A DNA stretch of 64,000 nt from Chitinophagales bacterium (GTDB taxonomy: Bacteria; Bacteroidota; Bacteroidia; Chitinophagales; Chitinophagaceae). Both the position numbers and the translations under genes were made by a program. Below the pieces are notes generated by a model that searched no databases, was not told the DNA's origin, and saw nothing but the letters and a program-made list of their open reading frames with translations. The first letter of the stretch is position 1. The number at the start of each line of letters is the position of its first letter. Of the stretch, positions 8,859 to 18,487 are shown piece after piece. The stretch lies in the NCBI GenBank assembly GCA_017303855.1, contig JAFLBL010000010.1, forward strand, positions 1 through 64,000. Reading direction: 5' to 3'.

Positions 8859-10112
8859 ATGAATAGGAAAATATTATTAATACTTGCTTTGGTTGTATCG
8901 GGAAATATTGCATCGGGTCAATCCATTATGCAATTAGATACAATCATTGACAGTATCACCGCATCACACCCCGTTGTGAAAATGTACGACAATGAAATCC
9001 GTTCAATGGATGAAGCAGCCAAAGGTGCAAGAAGTTGGATGCCGCCGCAGGTTGGCATCGGGCAGTTTATGACGCCGTATGATGTACGGCTCTGGCACAG
9101 AGAAGGCGATATTCCGGGCATGGGCTCAGTAATGGTGTCAGGTGAGCAAATGTTCCCAAACAGAAAAAAACTGGATGCAGATGAGAGATACATGAAGGCA
9201 ATGTCCTCAGTTGAGAAGGAAAGAAAAAACGCAACACTGAACGAATTAATCAACGATGCAAAACAGTTTTATTACGAATGGATAATCTTGAAAAGGAAGC
9301 TGGTGATACTGGCAGAAAATGAAAAGATTCTGGACTTCATGATAAAGAATGCTGAGATACGATACAAGAACGGATTAGAAAAAATAAGTGCATACTACAA
9401 AGCTAAAGCTGCATTGGGTGATGTGAAGAATATGCAACTAATGTTTGAAAACGATATAAAAGAAAAAAGAATCCGTATCAATGCACTTATGGGCAGAAAT
9501 GCAATGATTTATTTTGACATTGATACAGCTTATGCTTTAAATGATTATTCAGGTCTTGTTTTTGACAGCACATTATTTTATACTAACCGGAGTGACCTGA
9601 AATCATTAGACAAGGAGATTAGTCTTACCCGGTTGAAGCAGGAGGCAGAAAGGGCGTCACTAAAACCGCAATTCGGCATCCGCTATGACAATATGATTGG
9701 TTTTGGCGGTCAGCCTTTGCAATACACAATCATGGGAATGGTGCGGATTCCAATGGCTAAATGGTCATCAAAAATGAATAAGGCTAATATTGAAAGCCTG
9801 AAATGGAAAACCTATGCCATACAATCTCAAAAAGAAATGATAGTGAATGAATACAGCGGCATGGCTTATGGTATGAGAAATGAATTAGAGCTAAAGAAAA
9901 AGCAGATTAAGCTCTATGAGGAAAATATCATTCCTGCATTGAGGAATAATTATAAAACCATGCAGTTGGGTTATGAACAAAACACAGAGGAGCTATTTAT
10001 GCTTTATGATGCCTGGGAAACGCTAAACATGAAGCAACTGGAATATGTAGAATTGCTCAACCAAGCATTAAAACTTCAGGTAACGATTGAACGAATTATT
10101 GAAAAAAAATAA
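8859..10112 (+). CDS. TolC-family outer membrane efflux protein
   Basis: A signal peptide (residues 1-20, ending ASG) precedes a 417-residue TolC/CusC-like protein with long alpha-helical stretches (NEKILDFMIKNAEIRYKNG and LKKKQIKLYEENIIPALRNN) typical of the coiled-coil tunnel. It has no lipobox Cys, unlike CusC of enterobacteria. It should form the outer-membrane channel of the CusA-type pump. It lies between the GDCCVxC gene and a multicopper oxidase, and upstream of two adaptors of the same complex. Confidence 0.85.
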   Translation: MNRKILLILALVVSGNIASGQSIMQLDTIIDSITASHPVVKMYDNEIRSMDEAAKGARSWMPPQVGIGQFMTPYDVRLWHREGDIPGMGSVMVSGEQMFPNRKKLDADERYMKAMSSVEKERKNATLNELINDAKQFYYEWIILKRKLVILAENEKILDFMIKNAEIRYKNGLEKISAYYKAKAALGDVKNMQLMFENDIKEKRIRINALMGRNAMIYFDIDTAYALNDYSGLVFDSTLFYTNRSDLKSLDKEISLTRLKQEAERASLKPQFGIRYDNMIGFGGQPLQYTIMGMVRIPMAKWSSKMNKANIESLKWKTYAIQSQKEMIVNEYSGMAYGMRNELELKKKQIKLYEENIIPALRNNYKTMQLGYEQNTEELFMLYDAWETLNMKQLEYVELLNQALKLQVTIERIIEKK

Positions 10113-10122
10113 ATCTCCTGTT

Positions 10123-11625
10123 ATGAAAAGAAGAAATTTTTTAAAAATGTCAGGCCTGGGTGCAGGCGCAGTTGTAACCAGTGGTTCTCTGGCAGGTTTT
10201 TTAGTCAGTTGCAGTGGGTGTAAAAAGGAGCATCACAGAGGTTTGATGACAGAGCCGGTAATGATAACAGAAGGCGATTTTTCAAAACTGCTTTCATTTC
10301 CATCATCGGCAGGAGCAAATCAAACACTCACAGCACAGGCAACAACTGCAAACCTGAAGGGGGCGAATATTCCGGTATTGGGTTATCAACCCAATAGTTT
10401 GCTTGGCCCCTCATTCAGAATAAACAAAGGCGATGCTGTAAATATTTTACTTCAAAATAATTTATCAGAACATTCCAATATTCATTGGCATGGTTTAAAA
10501 GTTCCTGCATTAATGGATGGTCATCCTGACCAGTTAGCGAATGCAGGCGGTACTTTCCGGTATCAGTTTACGGTAAATCAAAGAGCTGGTTTAAGCTGGT
10601 ATCATCCGCATCCTCATGAAATGACTGGCAGGCAGGTTTTCCAGGGATTGGCCGGTTTGTTTATCATCAATGATGCAGAAGAAACAGCCCTGAATTTACC
10701 ATCAGGTCAGTATGAAATACCATTGGTTATACAGGATAAACGCATCACCGGAACAGGCATTGCTTACAACCCTTCAATGGAAGAAGTGATGGCGGGTTAT
10801 ATGGGAGAATCAATTGTGGTCAATGGTGCTTATTCGCCTTATACTGAAGTAGCCGCCCGTTATTACCGTCTTCGCATTTTGAATGGTTCCAATGCAAGGG
10901 TGTACAATCTTGCTTTCAGCAACAATGCTGATATTATAGTTATTGGCAACGATGGAGGATTGTTAAAAAATTCTGTTACAGTAAAGGAAATATTGATAGC
11001 GCCGGGTGAAAGACTGGATGTCCTTATAAATTTTAGTACTGCTTCAATTGGTTCAGAAATATTTTTAACAAGCAAAGAATTTGGAAATGGTGGTGATGCA
11101 CAGGGCAAGCAGTCATTCAGAATTATGAAATTTAAAGTAACGACTGCTGTTACTGGTACATTTACTGTTCCCGCAAATCTTTCTGCCATTAATACAATTG
11201 CTGCTTCATCGGCTGTAAAAACAAGAACATTTGAAATTTCCAATGCAATGGAGCATCATGGCTATCCTATGAACGATGGAATGCAGATGCGGCACCGTAT
11301 TAATGGAAAATTATTTGACAGCAAACGTATTGATGAGAATGTTTCTGTCAATACAAATGAAATATGGGTATTTGATAACAGCAACGGTGATGAGCCTCAC
11401 CCGATGCATCTGCATGGTGTGTTCTTCCAGGTATTGGACAGAACAGGCGGCAGGGGAAATCTTATTGCTTCTGAAAACGGATGGAAGGATACTGTACTGG
11501 TAATGCCCGGTGAAAGAGTAAGAGTAATTGTTCCTTTTGAAAATAACACCGGCAAATTTGTTTTTCATTGCCACAACCTGGAACATGAAGATGATGGTAT
11601 GATGTTACAATATCAACTGAGCTAA
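10123..11625 (+). CDS. Tat-exported multicopper oxidase (CueO/CopA-like)
   Basis: The 500-residue protein starts with a twin-arginine signal (MKRRNFLKMSGLG); I chose the ATG at 10123 and not the in-frame TTG inside tolC because it gives this signal directly. A Cys at LVSC could make it a Tat lipoprotein. All four copper motifs are present: HWHG at residue 121, HPHPHE at 161 (after WY), HPMHLHG at 426 and HCHNLEHEDDGM at 482. The last supplies the type-1 copper with a Met axial ligand. Such enzymes oxidise Cu(I) to less toxic Cu(II) in the periplasm using O2. A Met-rich substrate loop is only weakly visible. Confidence 0.9.
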   Translation: MKRRNFLKMSGLGAGAVVTSGSLAGFLVSCSGCKKEHHRGLMTEPVMITEGDFSKLLSFPSSAGANQTLTAQATTANLKGANIPVLGYQPNSLLGPSFRINKGDAVNILLQNNLSEHSNIHWHGLKVPALMDGHPDQLANAGGTFRYQFTVNQRAGLSWYHPHPHEMTGRQVFQGLAGLFIINDAEETALNLPSGQYEIPLVIQDKRITGTGIAYNPSMEEVMAGYMGESIVVNGAYSPYTEVAARYYRLRILNGSNARVYNLAFSNNADIIVIGNDGGLLKNSVTVKEILIAPGERLDVLINFSTASIGSEIFLTSKEFGNGGDAQGKQSFRIMKFKVTTAVTGTFTVPANLSAINTIAASSAVKTRTFEISNAMEHHGYPMNDGMQMRHRINGKLFDSKRIDENVSVNTNEIWVFDNSNGDEPHPMHLHGVFFQVLDRTGGRGNLIASENGWKDTVLVMPGERVRVIVPFENNTGKFVFHCHNLEHEDDGMMLQYQLS

Positions 11626-11637
11626 TCAAAACATACA

Positions 11638-13005
11638 ATGAAGAAGCTATTTTTTATAAGCGGTTTGATGCTGATTATTGTTGCGGTCTCCTGCAACAAT
11701 AATAAAGACCCTCATGCGGGGCATCAAACAGAAGTTGCTAAGGATATGTACACCTGTCCGATGCCAGAAGATTCTGTATTCAGCGACAAGCCGGGTAAAT
11801 GCCCGAAGTGTGGAATGGACTTGGTGAAAATGGAACCAACAGAGCATGATGCCCAAAAAGCAGTTGAATATACCTGTCCGATGCACCCGGAAATATTAAG
11901 AGAAAAACCTGGCACATGCCCAATTTGCGGAATGGATTTAGTAAAAAAGGAAACAGACAGTAAGAAAGTGGGTGATATAGAACTGGAGTCATTGCTGAAA
12001 CCAACCAACGAATTTGTTGTATCATCTGTTCCCGTAACTACAATTGAGCAGCGGGGGGAACAAATAGAGATTGAAGCATTGGGAAATATTGCGTATGATA
12101 CCAGGCAAGTGGGAAGTATTTCCGCAAGAGTATCCGGACGAATTGAAAAATTATATGTACGATACCGCTATCAAAAAATAAGTAAAGGGCAAAGAGTGCT
12201 GGACATTTACAGTCCTGAATTGCTTACTGCACAGCAGAATCTTTTATTTCTTTTAAAAAACGATGCTGAAAACATCACATTCATACAGGCGGCGAAAGAT
12301 AAACTCTTGCTCCTTGGTATGAGTAGAGAACAATTGCAACAGGTCATTCAATCAGGCAAGCCATCTTTATCCATTGCTGTTTACAGTAATTACAGCGGAC
12401 ATATTCATGAAGCCACAAATGGCGGCAGTATGAATACTGCACCCGGCAACATGAGAGATATTTCTCTGATTACGGAAGAACTTTCATTAAAGGAAGGAAT
12501 GTATGTACAGAAAGCGCAATCAGTTTTTTCGGTCTTTAATCCGGACAGAGCATGGGCTGTTCTCAATATTTACGGGGAAAACCAATCGCTGGTAAAAAAA
12601 GGAAACACAGCAAGAGTAGTACCTGAAACGGCGCCGGATAAAGATTTCAGGGCAACCATTGATTTCGTTGAGCCATTCTATCGCAAGGAAAGTAAAACAC
12701 TTACTGCAAGGGTTTACTTTAATAACAGTGCTTTAAAAATACCTATTGGCAGCCAGGTAAAAGCAACCATTTTCGGAGATACCAAAGAAGCGTATTGGTT
12801 GCCAAAAGAAGCAGTTCTCTCATTGGGAATGGACAAAGTTGTGTTTCAAAAAACCGGGGGCGGTTTTCAGGCAAAGAAAATAAGTGCAGGCATCACACAT
12901 GGTAAACATATACAAATAGTTAACGGATTAACAGCAAAAGATTCTGTGGCAGTTAATGCACAGTTCCTGATGGATAGTGAAAGTTTCATCAAAGTAAAAA
13001 ACTAA
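11638..13005 (+). CDS. cusB: CusB-type RND adaptor with two HMBD modules
   Basis: This is a lipoprotein (lipobox VSC near residue 19) of 455 residues. Two heavy-metal-binding modules follow, at about residues 39-62 (CPMPEDS...CPKCGMDL) and 80-103 (CPMHPE...CPICGMDL). The remainder is a membrane-fusion adaptor with barrel-sandwich (IEALGNIAYDTRQVGSISAR), a helical hairpin and beta-barrel parts. It should link the RND pump to TolC and load metal through its N-terminal modules. In module one the His of CPMH is replaced by Pro. It starts 12 bp after the oxidase gene. Confidence 0.85.
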   Translation: MKKLFFISGLMLIIVAVSCNNNKDPHAGHQTEVAKDMYTCPMPEDSVFSDKPGKCPKCGMDLVKMEPTEHDAQKAVEYTCPMHPEILREKPGTCPICGMDLVKKETDSKKVGDIELESLLKPTNEFVVSSVPVTTIEQRGEQIEIEALGNIAYDTRQVGSISARVSGRIEKLYVRYRYQKISKGQRVLDIYSPELLTAQQNLLFLLKNDAENITFIQAAKDKLLLLGMSREQLQQVIQSGKPSLSIAVYSNYSGHIHEATNGGSMNTAPGNMRDISLITEELSLKEGMYVQKAQSVFSVFNPDRAWAVLNIYGENQSLVKKGNTARVVPETAPDKDFRATIDFVEPFYRKESKTLTARVYFNNSALKIPIGSQVKATIFGDTKEAYWLPKEAVLSLGMDKVVFQKTGGGFQAKKISAGITHGKHIQIVNGLTAKDSVAVNAQFLMDSESFIKVKN

Positions 13006-13007
13006 TT

Positions 13008-14204
13008 ATGCGATATATCATAATTACAGCAACAGCTTTATTGCTTTTTGCATCATGCAAAAACAAAAAAGAAACTCCTAAAGACCCTGACACCTATTAC
13101 ACCTGTTCTATGGACCCGCAGGTGGTAGAATACAAGCCGGGTAAGTGCCCCATTTGTAAAATGGACTTAACTCCTGTTAAGAAAAAGAACGGGGAAAGCA
13201 AAGATGAATTGCAGTTAAGCGAACAGCAAATACAATTAGGAAATATTCAAACCGATACTATTCGTAACGGCACAATCGGCGACCAGTTGGTTTTAACGGC
13301 CACCCTGAATTTTGACCAGATGAGGGCATCTTCCATGAGTTCAAGAGTGATGGGCAGGGTTGAAAAACTCTACTACAAGAACCTGGGTGATTATGTAAGA
13401 AAAGGGTCGCCGCTTTATGATTTGTACAGCGAGGAACTGAATAATGCCAAACAGGAATACCTTCTTGCATTGGATAAGAAAAAGGCTTTTACATCTGAAA
13501 CGGTTATTGATTTTGACCAATTGATTGAGAGTGCCAGGAATAAATTATTGCTTTGGGGATTAAATGAAGTACAGATTAATGAACTGGTTAAGTCAAAGAA
13601 GGCCACTCCAGTCACTACATTTTATAGCAGTGCTGGCGGCTACATTACACAGCTTGACATACGGGAGGGAGATTATGTAATGGAAGGCGGTACAATTGTA
13701 AAACTGGCTGACCTCTCTACTTTGTGGGCAGAGGCGCAGGTATATACATCGCAATTAGCCGAATTAAACAGCAATAGTATAGCTACAGTTCAGCTTCCTG
13801 ATTTTGATAATAAAGAAATCAAAGGCAGAATTGAATTTGTAAACCCCGAAATCAATCCTGACACAAGAATCAACCTCATCCGTGTCTCTATTCCTAATCC
13901 AGGTAATCAGCTAAAACCGGGCATGCCAGCTTATGTGTTATTGAAAAGTCCGCAGCGGCAATCACTCACTTTGCCTGTTGATGCCGTAATAAGGGATGGC
14001 AAAGGTGCAACAGTCTGGATACAGACAGGCAAGAATACATTTAAGAGTATGATGGTACAGACGGGTATTGAGAGTGGCGACCGCATAGAGATAAAATCAG
14101 GATTAAAGGAAGGCGATGTGGTGGTTTTAACCGGTGCATATTTATTGCACAGCGAGTATGTATTTAAAAAAGGAGCAGACCCAATGGCGGGGCATAATCA
14201 CTAA
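13008..14204 (+). CDS. cusB: Second CusB-type RND adaptor with one HMBD module
   Basis: This 398-residue lipoprotein (lipobox FASC near residue 17) carries one variant module, CSMDPQ...CPICKMDL, at about residues 29-55. The adaptor body follows, including SRVMGRVEKLYYKNLGDYV in the barrel-sandwich. It starts 2 bp after the preceding adaptor stop, so the two are translated together. RND pumps assemble with six adaptors, and a hetero-hexamer of the two proteins is an attractive inference. The ending (PMAGHNH) is His-rich. Confidence 0.85.
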   Translation: MRYIIITATALLLFASCKNKKETPKDPDTYYTCSMDPQVVEYKPGKCPICKMDLTPVKKKNGESKDELQLSEQQIQLGNIQTDTIRNGTIGDQLVLTATLNFDQMRASSMSSRVMGRVEKLYYKNLGDYVRKGSPLYDLYSEELNNAKQEYLLALDKKKAFTSETVIDFDQLIESARNKLLLWGLNEVQINELVKSKKATPVTTFYSSAGGYITQLDIREGDYVMEGGTIVKLADLSTLWAEAQVYTSQLAELNSNSIATVQLPDFDNKEIKGRIEFVNPEINPDTRINLIRVSIPNPGNQLKPGMPAYVLLKSPQRQSLTLPVDAVIRDGKGATVWIQTGKNTFKSMMVQTGIESGDRIEIKSGLKEGDVVVLTGAYLLHSEYVFKKGADPMAGHNH

Positions 14205-14214
14205 ATAAGCAAAT

Positions 14215-14865
14215 ATGTCTTCTGAAAAATATGTTCCCGCTTTAAGGTTTAAATGGCTTACATCGTTATATGATTTTATAGTCAGGATTACCATGCCGGA
14301 AAAAAAGATTAAAACCAGGTTGGTAGAAACTGCCGGAATTTCGGCTGGCCAAAAAATATTAGATTTTGGGTGCGGAACAGGAACTCTCACGATTATGGCC
14401 AAGCAGGCAAGTCCGGATGCAAACATCACTGGCATTGATATTGACGTAGAGATTTTGAATAAGGCAACACAAAAAGCCAGCGAAAAGAAGATTGATATTT
14501 TATTAATTGAGTATGACGGAAAGAAACTGCCATTTCAGTCAAATCATTTTAACCGGGTAATCTCTTGTCTTGTGTTTCATCACCTTAACACTGAAACAAA
14601 GAAAAAGATTCTTGCGGAACTGCATAGAACAATTATTTCAAATGGGGAGTTGTATATAGCTGATTTTGGGCGGTCAAAATCATGGGTGCAACGTAAATTA
14701 TTCAACATTATCAGAGTACTTGATGGGTTCAAACCAACAGAAGCAAATGCAAAGGGTATATTGCCCGACTTTATCCAAGAAGCCGGGTTTATATATGTGT
14801 CAATCATTGAAAGATTCAAAACAATTTTTGGAGAGGTTCAATTATTAAAGGCAACAAAACAATAA
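14215..14865 (+). CDS. Class I SAM-dependent methyltransferase
   Basis: The 216-residue soluble protein has the SAM-binding motif I ILDFGCGTGTLTI at about residues 43-55, an acidic GIDID at the end of strand two, and RVISCLVFHHL as motif IV. It is of the UbiE/COQ5-like type. Cysteines typical of ArsM arsenite methyltransferases are not apparent, so arsenic methylation is not supported. It starts 10 bp after the second adaptor and 6 bp precede the next gene, so it belongs to the metal operon, but its substrate is unknown. Confidence 0.8.
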   Translation: MSSEKYVPALRFKWLTSLYDFIVRITMPEKKIKTRLVETAGISAGQKILDFGCGTGTLTIMAKQASPDANITGIDIDVEILNKATQKASEKKIDILLIEYDGKKLPFQSNHFNRVISCLVFHHLNTETKKKILAELHRTIISNGELYIADFGRSKSWVQRKLFNIIRVLDGFKPTEANAKGILPDFIQEAGFIYVSIIERFKTIFGEVQLLKATKQ

Positions 14866-14871
14866 CGCTAT

Positions 14872-15444
14872 ATGAAGAAATCTTATGTAACAGTAATCTT
14901 ATCGGCAATTTTCTTCCTGGTGTTCCATTCTGTGTCTGCACAGAAGACGGAAGAAGTCTGCTATAATCCGAATCTTATAAAAGACACGACTAAAAAAAGT
15001 ATCAAGTCAATGGCTTATGCAATTATCAGCGGTGATAGTATTAAAGTCAACTATCATTCTCCTGGTGTTCGCAAAAGAATCATTTGGGGCGGTCTTGTTC
15101 CTTATGATGAAGTGTGGGTAACCGGCGCTCATGACGCAACTACATTGGAAGTCCCAAAAGCATTTGTTGTAAATGGTAAAGAAATACCGGCAGGTAAATA
15201 TGCTTTCTTTACTATTCCCGGTAAAAAAGAGTGGACAATCATTATTAATAATAATTGGGAACAACATCTGGCATCTGAATATGACGAAAAGGATGATATA
15301 GTAAGGGTGAAAGTGAGGCCTAAGAAAAATGAGCATACAGAACGACTACAATACTTTATTGAAATCAAACAAAGTAATACAGGAACAATTGCTGTTGCGT
15401 GGGAGAAAGTAAAAGTTGAAATTCCTTTTGTCATTAAAAATTAA
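14872..15444 (+). CDS. DUF2911 secreted protein
   Basis: A signal peptide (residues 1-23, ending VSAQ) precedes a DUF2911 domain, recognised by SPGVRKRIIWGGLVPYDEVW and by the DATTLEVPKAFVVNGKEIPAG segment. The fold is expected to be a beta-sandwich; its biochemical role is unknown. It is common in Bacteroidota outside metal loci too. The copB start codon lies 4 bp after its stop, which suggests coupling. Confidence 0.8.
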   Translation: MKKSYVTVILSAIFFLVFHSVSAQKTEEVCYNPNLIKDTTKKSIKSMAYAIISGDSIKVNYHSPGVRKRIIWGGLVPYDEVWVTGAHDATTLEVPKAFVVNGKEIPAGKYAFFTIPGKKEWTIIINNNWEQHLASEYDEKDDIVRVKVRPKKNEHTERLQYFIEIKQSNTGTIAVAWEKVKVEIPFVIKN

Positions 15445-15448
15445 GACA

Positions 15449-17599
15449 ATGGAACATCGTCGCCAATCAGAACATAAGACAGAAAATCACGCAGGTCATG
15501 TGCATCATTCTGATCCTGTGGAAAAAACCGATGTAAAACAGGAATTTCAGAAATACACCTGTCCAATGCATCCGCAAATTATGCAGGACGGACCAGGTAA
15601 ATGTCCTTTGTGTGGAATGACATTAATTCCATTGAAAAAATCCGTGACACATGACGAACTTGAGGCACATACATCCGGCATTGCAGATTTCAAAAAGAAA
15701 TTTTATGTGGTGTTGATACTAACCATTCCCATTATGCTGTTATCAGAAATGATACAGCATTGGTTGAATATTCATTTTAGTTTCCCTGGTTCAAAATATG
15801 TACTGTTCTTTTTATCCTCTATTGTCTTCTTTTATGGTGGATGGCCATTCCTGAAGGGATTGGTTGGTGAAGTAAGGGTAAAAAACCCTGGTATGATGAC
15901 ACTGGTTGGATTTGCTATTTCAGTTGCTTATATCTACAGTGTAGCAACAGTATTTGGATTAGAGGGAATGGATTTCTTTTGGGAGTTAGCAACCCTTATC
16001 CTGATAATGTTATTAGGACATTGGATAGAAATGAAATCTGTTGCCGGTGCATCGAGAGAGTTAGAGTTATTGGTGCAGCTTATGCCTGATGATGCACATT
16101 TGGTGAATGGAGATAAGGTAACAGATGTAAAAACAGAATCGCTGAAAGAAGGCGATGTGATTCTGATAAAACCCGGAGAGAAAATTGCGGCAGACGGTAT
16201 AATTGCGGAAGGAGAAAGCTATCTAAATGAAAGTATGCTTACTGGTGAATCAAAACCTGTTGGGAAAAGCAAGGGTGATAAAGTAATTGCAGGTTCTATA
16301 AATGGCAATGGTGCAATTAAAGTAACTGTTGCACATGGAGCAAAGGATTCCTATTTATCACAGGTGATAAAACTGGTACAGGATGCACAGAAATCAAAAT
16401 CAAAAACACAATTGATTGCAGACAGGGCAGCAAGATGGCTTACGCTGATTGCTATTGTGGCAGGAATTACCACATTTCTTGTATGGTATTTATCAGGAAA
16501 AGACCTGGCTTTCTCCATTGAAAGAATGGTTACAGTAATAGTAATTTGTTGCCCACATGCTTTAGGACTGGCAGTGCCGCTGGTTGTTGCAAAATCCACT
16601 GCACTTTCAGCACAACATGGATTATTGATTAAGAACAGAACAGCATTTGAAAACTCAAGAAAAATAACCACACTTGTATTTGATAAAACCGGAACGCTTA
16701 CCGTTGGCAAATTTGAAGTATCAAAAATTGTTTCATTAATAGAAGGTCTTACTGAAAATGAGCTACTGAAATATGCTGCTGCATTGGAGCAAAACTCAGA
16801 ACACCCAATTGCCACTGGTATTATTCAAAAAGCAAAAGACCTATCTGTTACAATCTCATCAGCCGGAAATTTTAATGCTATCACCGGAAAGGGTGTTGAA
16901 GCAACTGTTGACAACAATGATATTAAAGTTGTAAGTCCGGGTTATCTGAAAGAAAAAAATATTTCACTCCCCGATAATTACAATACTGATGCAACGGAAA
17001 CGGTAGTGTTTGTTTTGATAAATGATACATTGGCTGGCTATATTTCATTGACTGATGGTATTCGTCCAGAATCAGCGGAAGCCATTAAAACACTGCACAG
17101 TAATAATATCAAATCTGTTTTACTGACAGGGGATAACAAACAAGTTGCAGAAACAGTAGCCAAAAAATTAGGCATGACCAGTTTTTTTGCTGAAGTATTA
17201 CCACATCAGAAGTTGGAGAAAATAAAAGAATTGCAGGATAAAGGCGAATATGTAGCCATGACAGGCGACGGAGTAAATGATGCACCTGCATTGGCGCAAG
17301 CCAATGTAGGCATAGCTGTTGGTTCAGGTTCTGATATCGCCGCCGAAACAGCGGGAATCGTTTTGGTAAACAGCAATCCAAAAGATGTTGTTTCATTGAT
17401 TCAGTTTGGTAAGGCCACTTACGGAAAGATGATTCAAAATTTGATTTGGGCAACGGGTTATAATGTTGTGGCTTTGCCATTGGCGGCAGGTGTGTTATAC
17501 AAAATGGGAGTATTGTTAAGCCCTGCTGCCGGTGCCGTTTTAATGAGTGTAAGCACAGTTGTAGTGGCTATTAATGCAAAGCTGTTGAAAGTAAAATAA
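15449..17599 (+). CDS. copB: CopB-type P1B copper-exporting ATPase (CPH motif)
   Basis: I start at the ATG at 15449, 4 bp after the DUF2911 stop, giving 716 residues; an in-frame start at 15416 would lie inside the upstream gene. A His-rich N-terminus is followed by one HMBD (CPMHPQ...CPLCGM, about residues 37-60). The ATPase core has TGES near 270, the membrane metal site ICCPHALGL near 369, DKTGTLT with the phosphorylated Asp near 412, and GDGVNDAP near 608. The CPH triad marks the P1B-3 subgroup, exporters of Cu(II) or Ag(I)/Cu(I). It moves metal from cytoplasm to periplasm, where the RND complex and oxidase can act. Confidence 0.92.
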   Translation: MEHRRQSEHKTENHAGHVHHSDPVEKTDVKQEFQKYTCPMHPQIMQDGPGKCPLCGMTLIPLKKSVTHDELEAHTSGIADFKKKFYVVLILTIPIMLLSEMIQHWLNIHFSFPGSKYVLFFLSSIVFFYGGWPFLKGLVGEVRVKNPGMMTLVGFAISVAYIYSVATVFGLEGMDFFWELATLILIMLLGHWIEMKSVAGASRELELLVQLMPDDAHLVNGDKVTDVKTESLKEGDVILIKPGEKIAADGIIAEGESYLNESMLTGESKPVGKSKGDKVIAGSINGNGAIKVTVAHGAKDSYLSQVIKLVQDAQKSKSKTQLIADRAARWLTLIAIVAGITTFLVWYLSGKDLAFSIERMVTVIVICCPHALGLAVPLVVAKSTALSAQHGLLIKNRTAFENSRKITTLVFDKTGTLTVGKFEVSKIVSLIEGLTENELLKYAAALEQNSEHPIATGIIQKAKDLSVTISSAGNFNAITGKGVEATVDNNDIKVVSPGYLKEKNISLPDNYNTDATETVVFVLINDTLAGYISLTDGIRPESAEAIKTLHSNNIKSVLLTGDNKQVAETVAKKLGMTSFFAEVLPHQKLEKIKELQDKGEYVAMTGDGVNDAPALAQANVGIAVGSGSDIAAETAGIVLVNSNPKDVVSLIQFGKATYGKMIQNLIWATGYNVVALPLAAGVLYKMGVLLSPAAGAVLMSVSTVVVAINAKLLKVK

Positions 17600-17618
17600 G
17601 CAAAAAATCATACTGTTT

Positions 17619-18404
17619 ATGGCAAAAAGTAAACATTACTACATACGAAAAACTCACCGCTGGCTGGGTGTTATTTTAGGCATCCAATTTCTGTTATGGA
17701 CTATTGGGGGACTGTATTTCAGTTGGAGTAATATGGATGAAATACATGGGGATTTTCAGAAGAGGAACGCACCATTACTATCTTCAAATATTTCCCTGGT
17801 TAGCCCCACAGTGGTTCTTGATACAGTGAAGAAAGTTCATCGTATTGATTCAGTTGTATCCATTCAATTGATTGAAATTATGGGAAAGCCTTTTTACCAG
17901 ATTCGTTGTGTCGGTGCTGTTCAGAGCAAGGCTAATCATGACCATAGTATGCAGGCAATGAACCATCTTGCCAATGCAGAAACAGGTGAGCTTCGGGGGC
18001 CATTGACAAAAGAGGAAGCCACTGAAGTTGCAAAAAGACGGTTTAATGGCGAGCCGGAAGTTAAATCGGTAGAATACTTAATCGGCACAAATAGTCACCA
18101 TGAGTATCGGGAAAATCCTTTACCTGCTTACGCTATCACATTTGTGCATCCGTCAAAAACGACCGTTTACGTTGCCAGCGAATTAGGAACCGTTCAAAAA
18201 TTCAGGAATAATAAGTGGAGAATATTTGATTTCCTGTGGATGATGCACACAATGGATTATGAAAGCAGAGATCATATTGGTAACTGGCTACTTCGGGCCT
18301 TTTCCATCTTTGGATTGGTAACGGTGCTGAGTGGGTTTGCTTTGTTCTTTGTCAGTTCTAAATGGGGCAGAAAAGGGGTTGCGAAACTGGTAAAAAATGA
18401 CTGA
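17619..18404 (+). CDS. PepSY-domain membrane protein
   Basis: The 261-residue protein has an N-terminal membrane helix (RWLGVILGIQFLLWTIGGLYF), a periplasmic region with two PepSY-like stretches (about 60-110 and 125-190), and a C-terminal membrane helix (FSIFGLVTVLSGFALFFV). His and Met residues (NHDHSMQAMNH) cluster near residues 108-118. PepSY-TM proteins often accompany iron or copper handling genes and some reduce or shuttle metals across the membrane, but no haem or flavin motif is clear here. It lies 19 bp after copB. Confidence 0.75.
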   Translation: MAKSKHYYIRKTHRWLGVILGIQFLLWTIGGLYFSWSNMDEIHGDFQKRNAPLLSSNISLVSPTVVLDTVKKVHRIDSVVSIQLIEIMGKPFYQIRCVGAVQSKANHDHSMQAMNHLANAETGELRGPLTKEEATEVAKRRFNGEPEVKSVEYLIGTNSHHEYRENPLPAYAITFVHPSKTTVYVASELGTVQKFRNNKWRIFDFLWMMHTMDYESRDHIGNWLLRAFSIFGLVTVLSGFALFFVSSKWGRKGVAKLVKND

Positions 18405-18474
18405 TTATCCATATTTTGCAACCATATTGCCTTTATAAAAACCCATTCGTGGTAAAATTTGCAACATATCCTGT

Positions 18475-18482
18475 TATATTTG
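18475..18482 (+). promoter_or_regulatory. Bacteroidota -7 box upstream of the small Cys/His protein
   Basis: TATATTTG matches the Bacteroidota -7 consensus TAnnTTTG. The TTTGCAACA stretch around it is repeated about 21 bp upstream (18459), which may hint at a regulator site. The box lies only 5 bp before the preferred GTG start at 18488, so the transcript would be nearly leaderless. Confidence 0.5.
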
Positions 18483-18487
18483 CAACA

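Noticed and set aside
14215..14865. Arsenite methyltransferase (ArsM)
   Set aside because: The fold is right, but the conserved Cys set that binds arsenite is not apparent and no ars genes are nearby.
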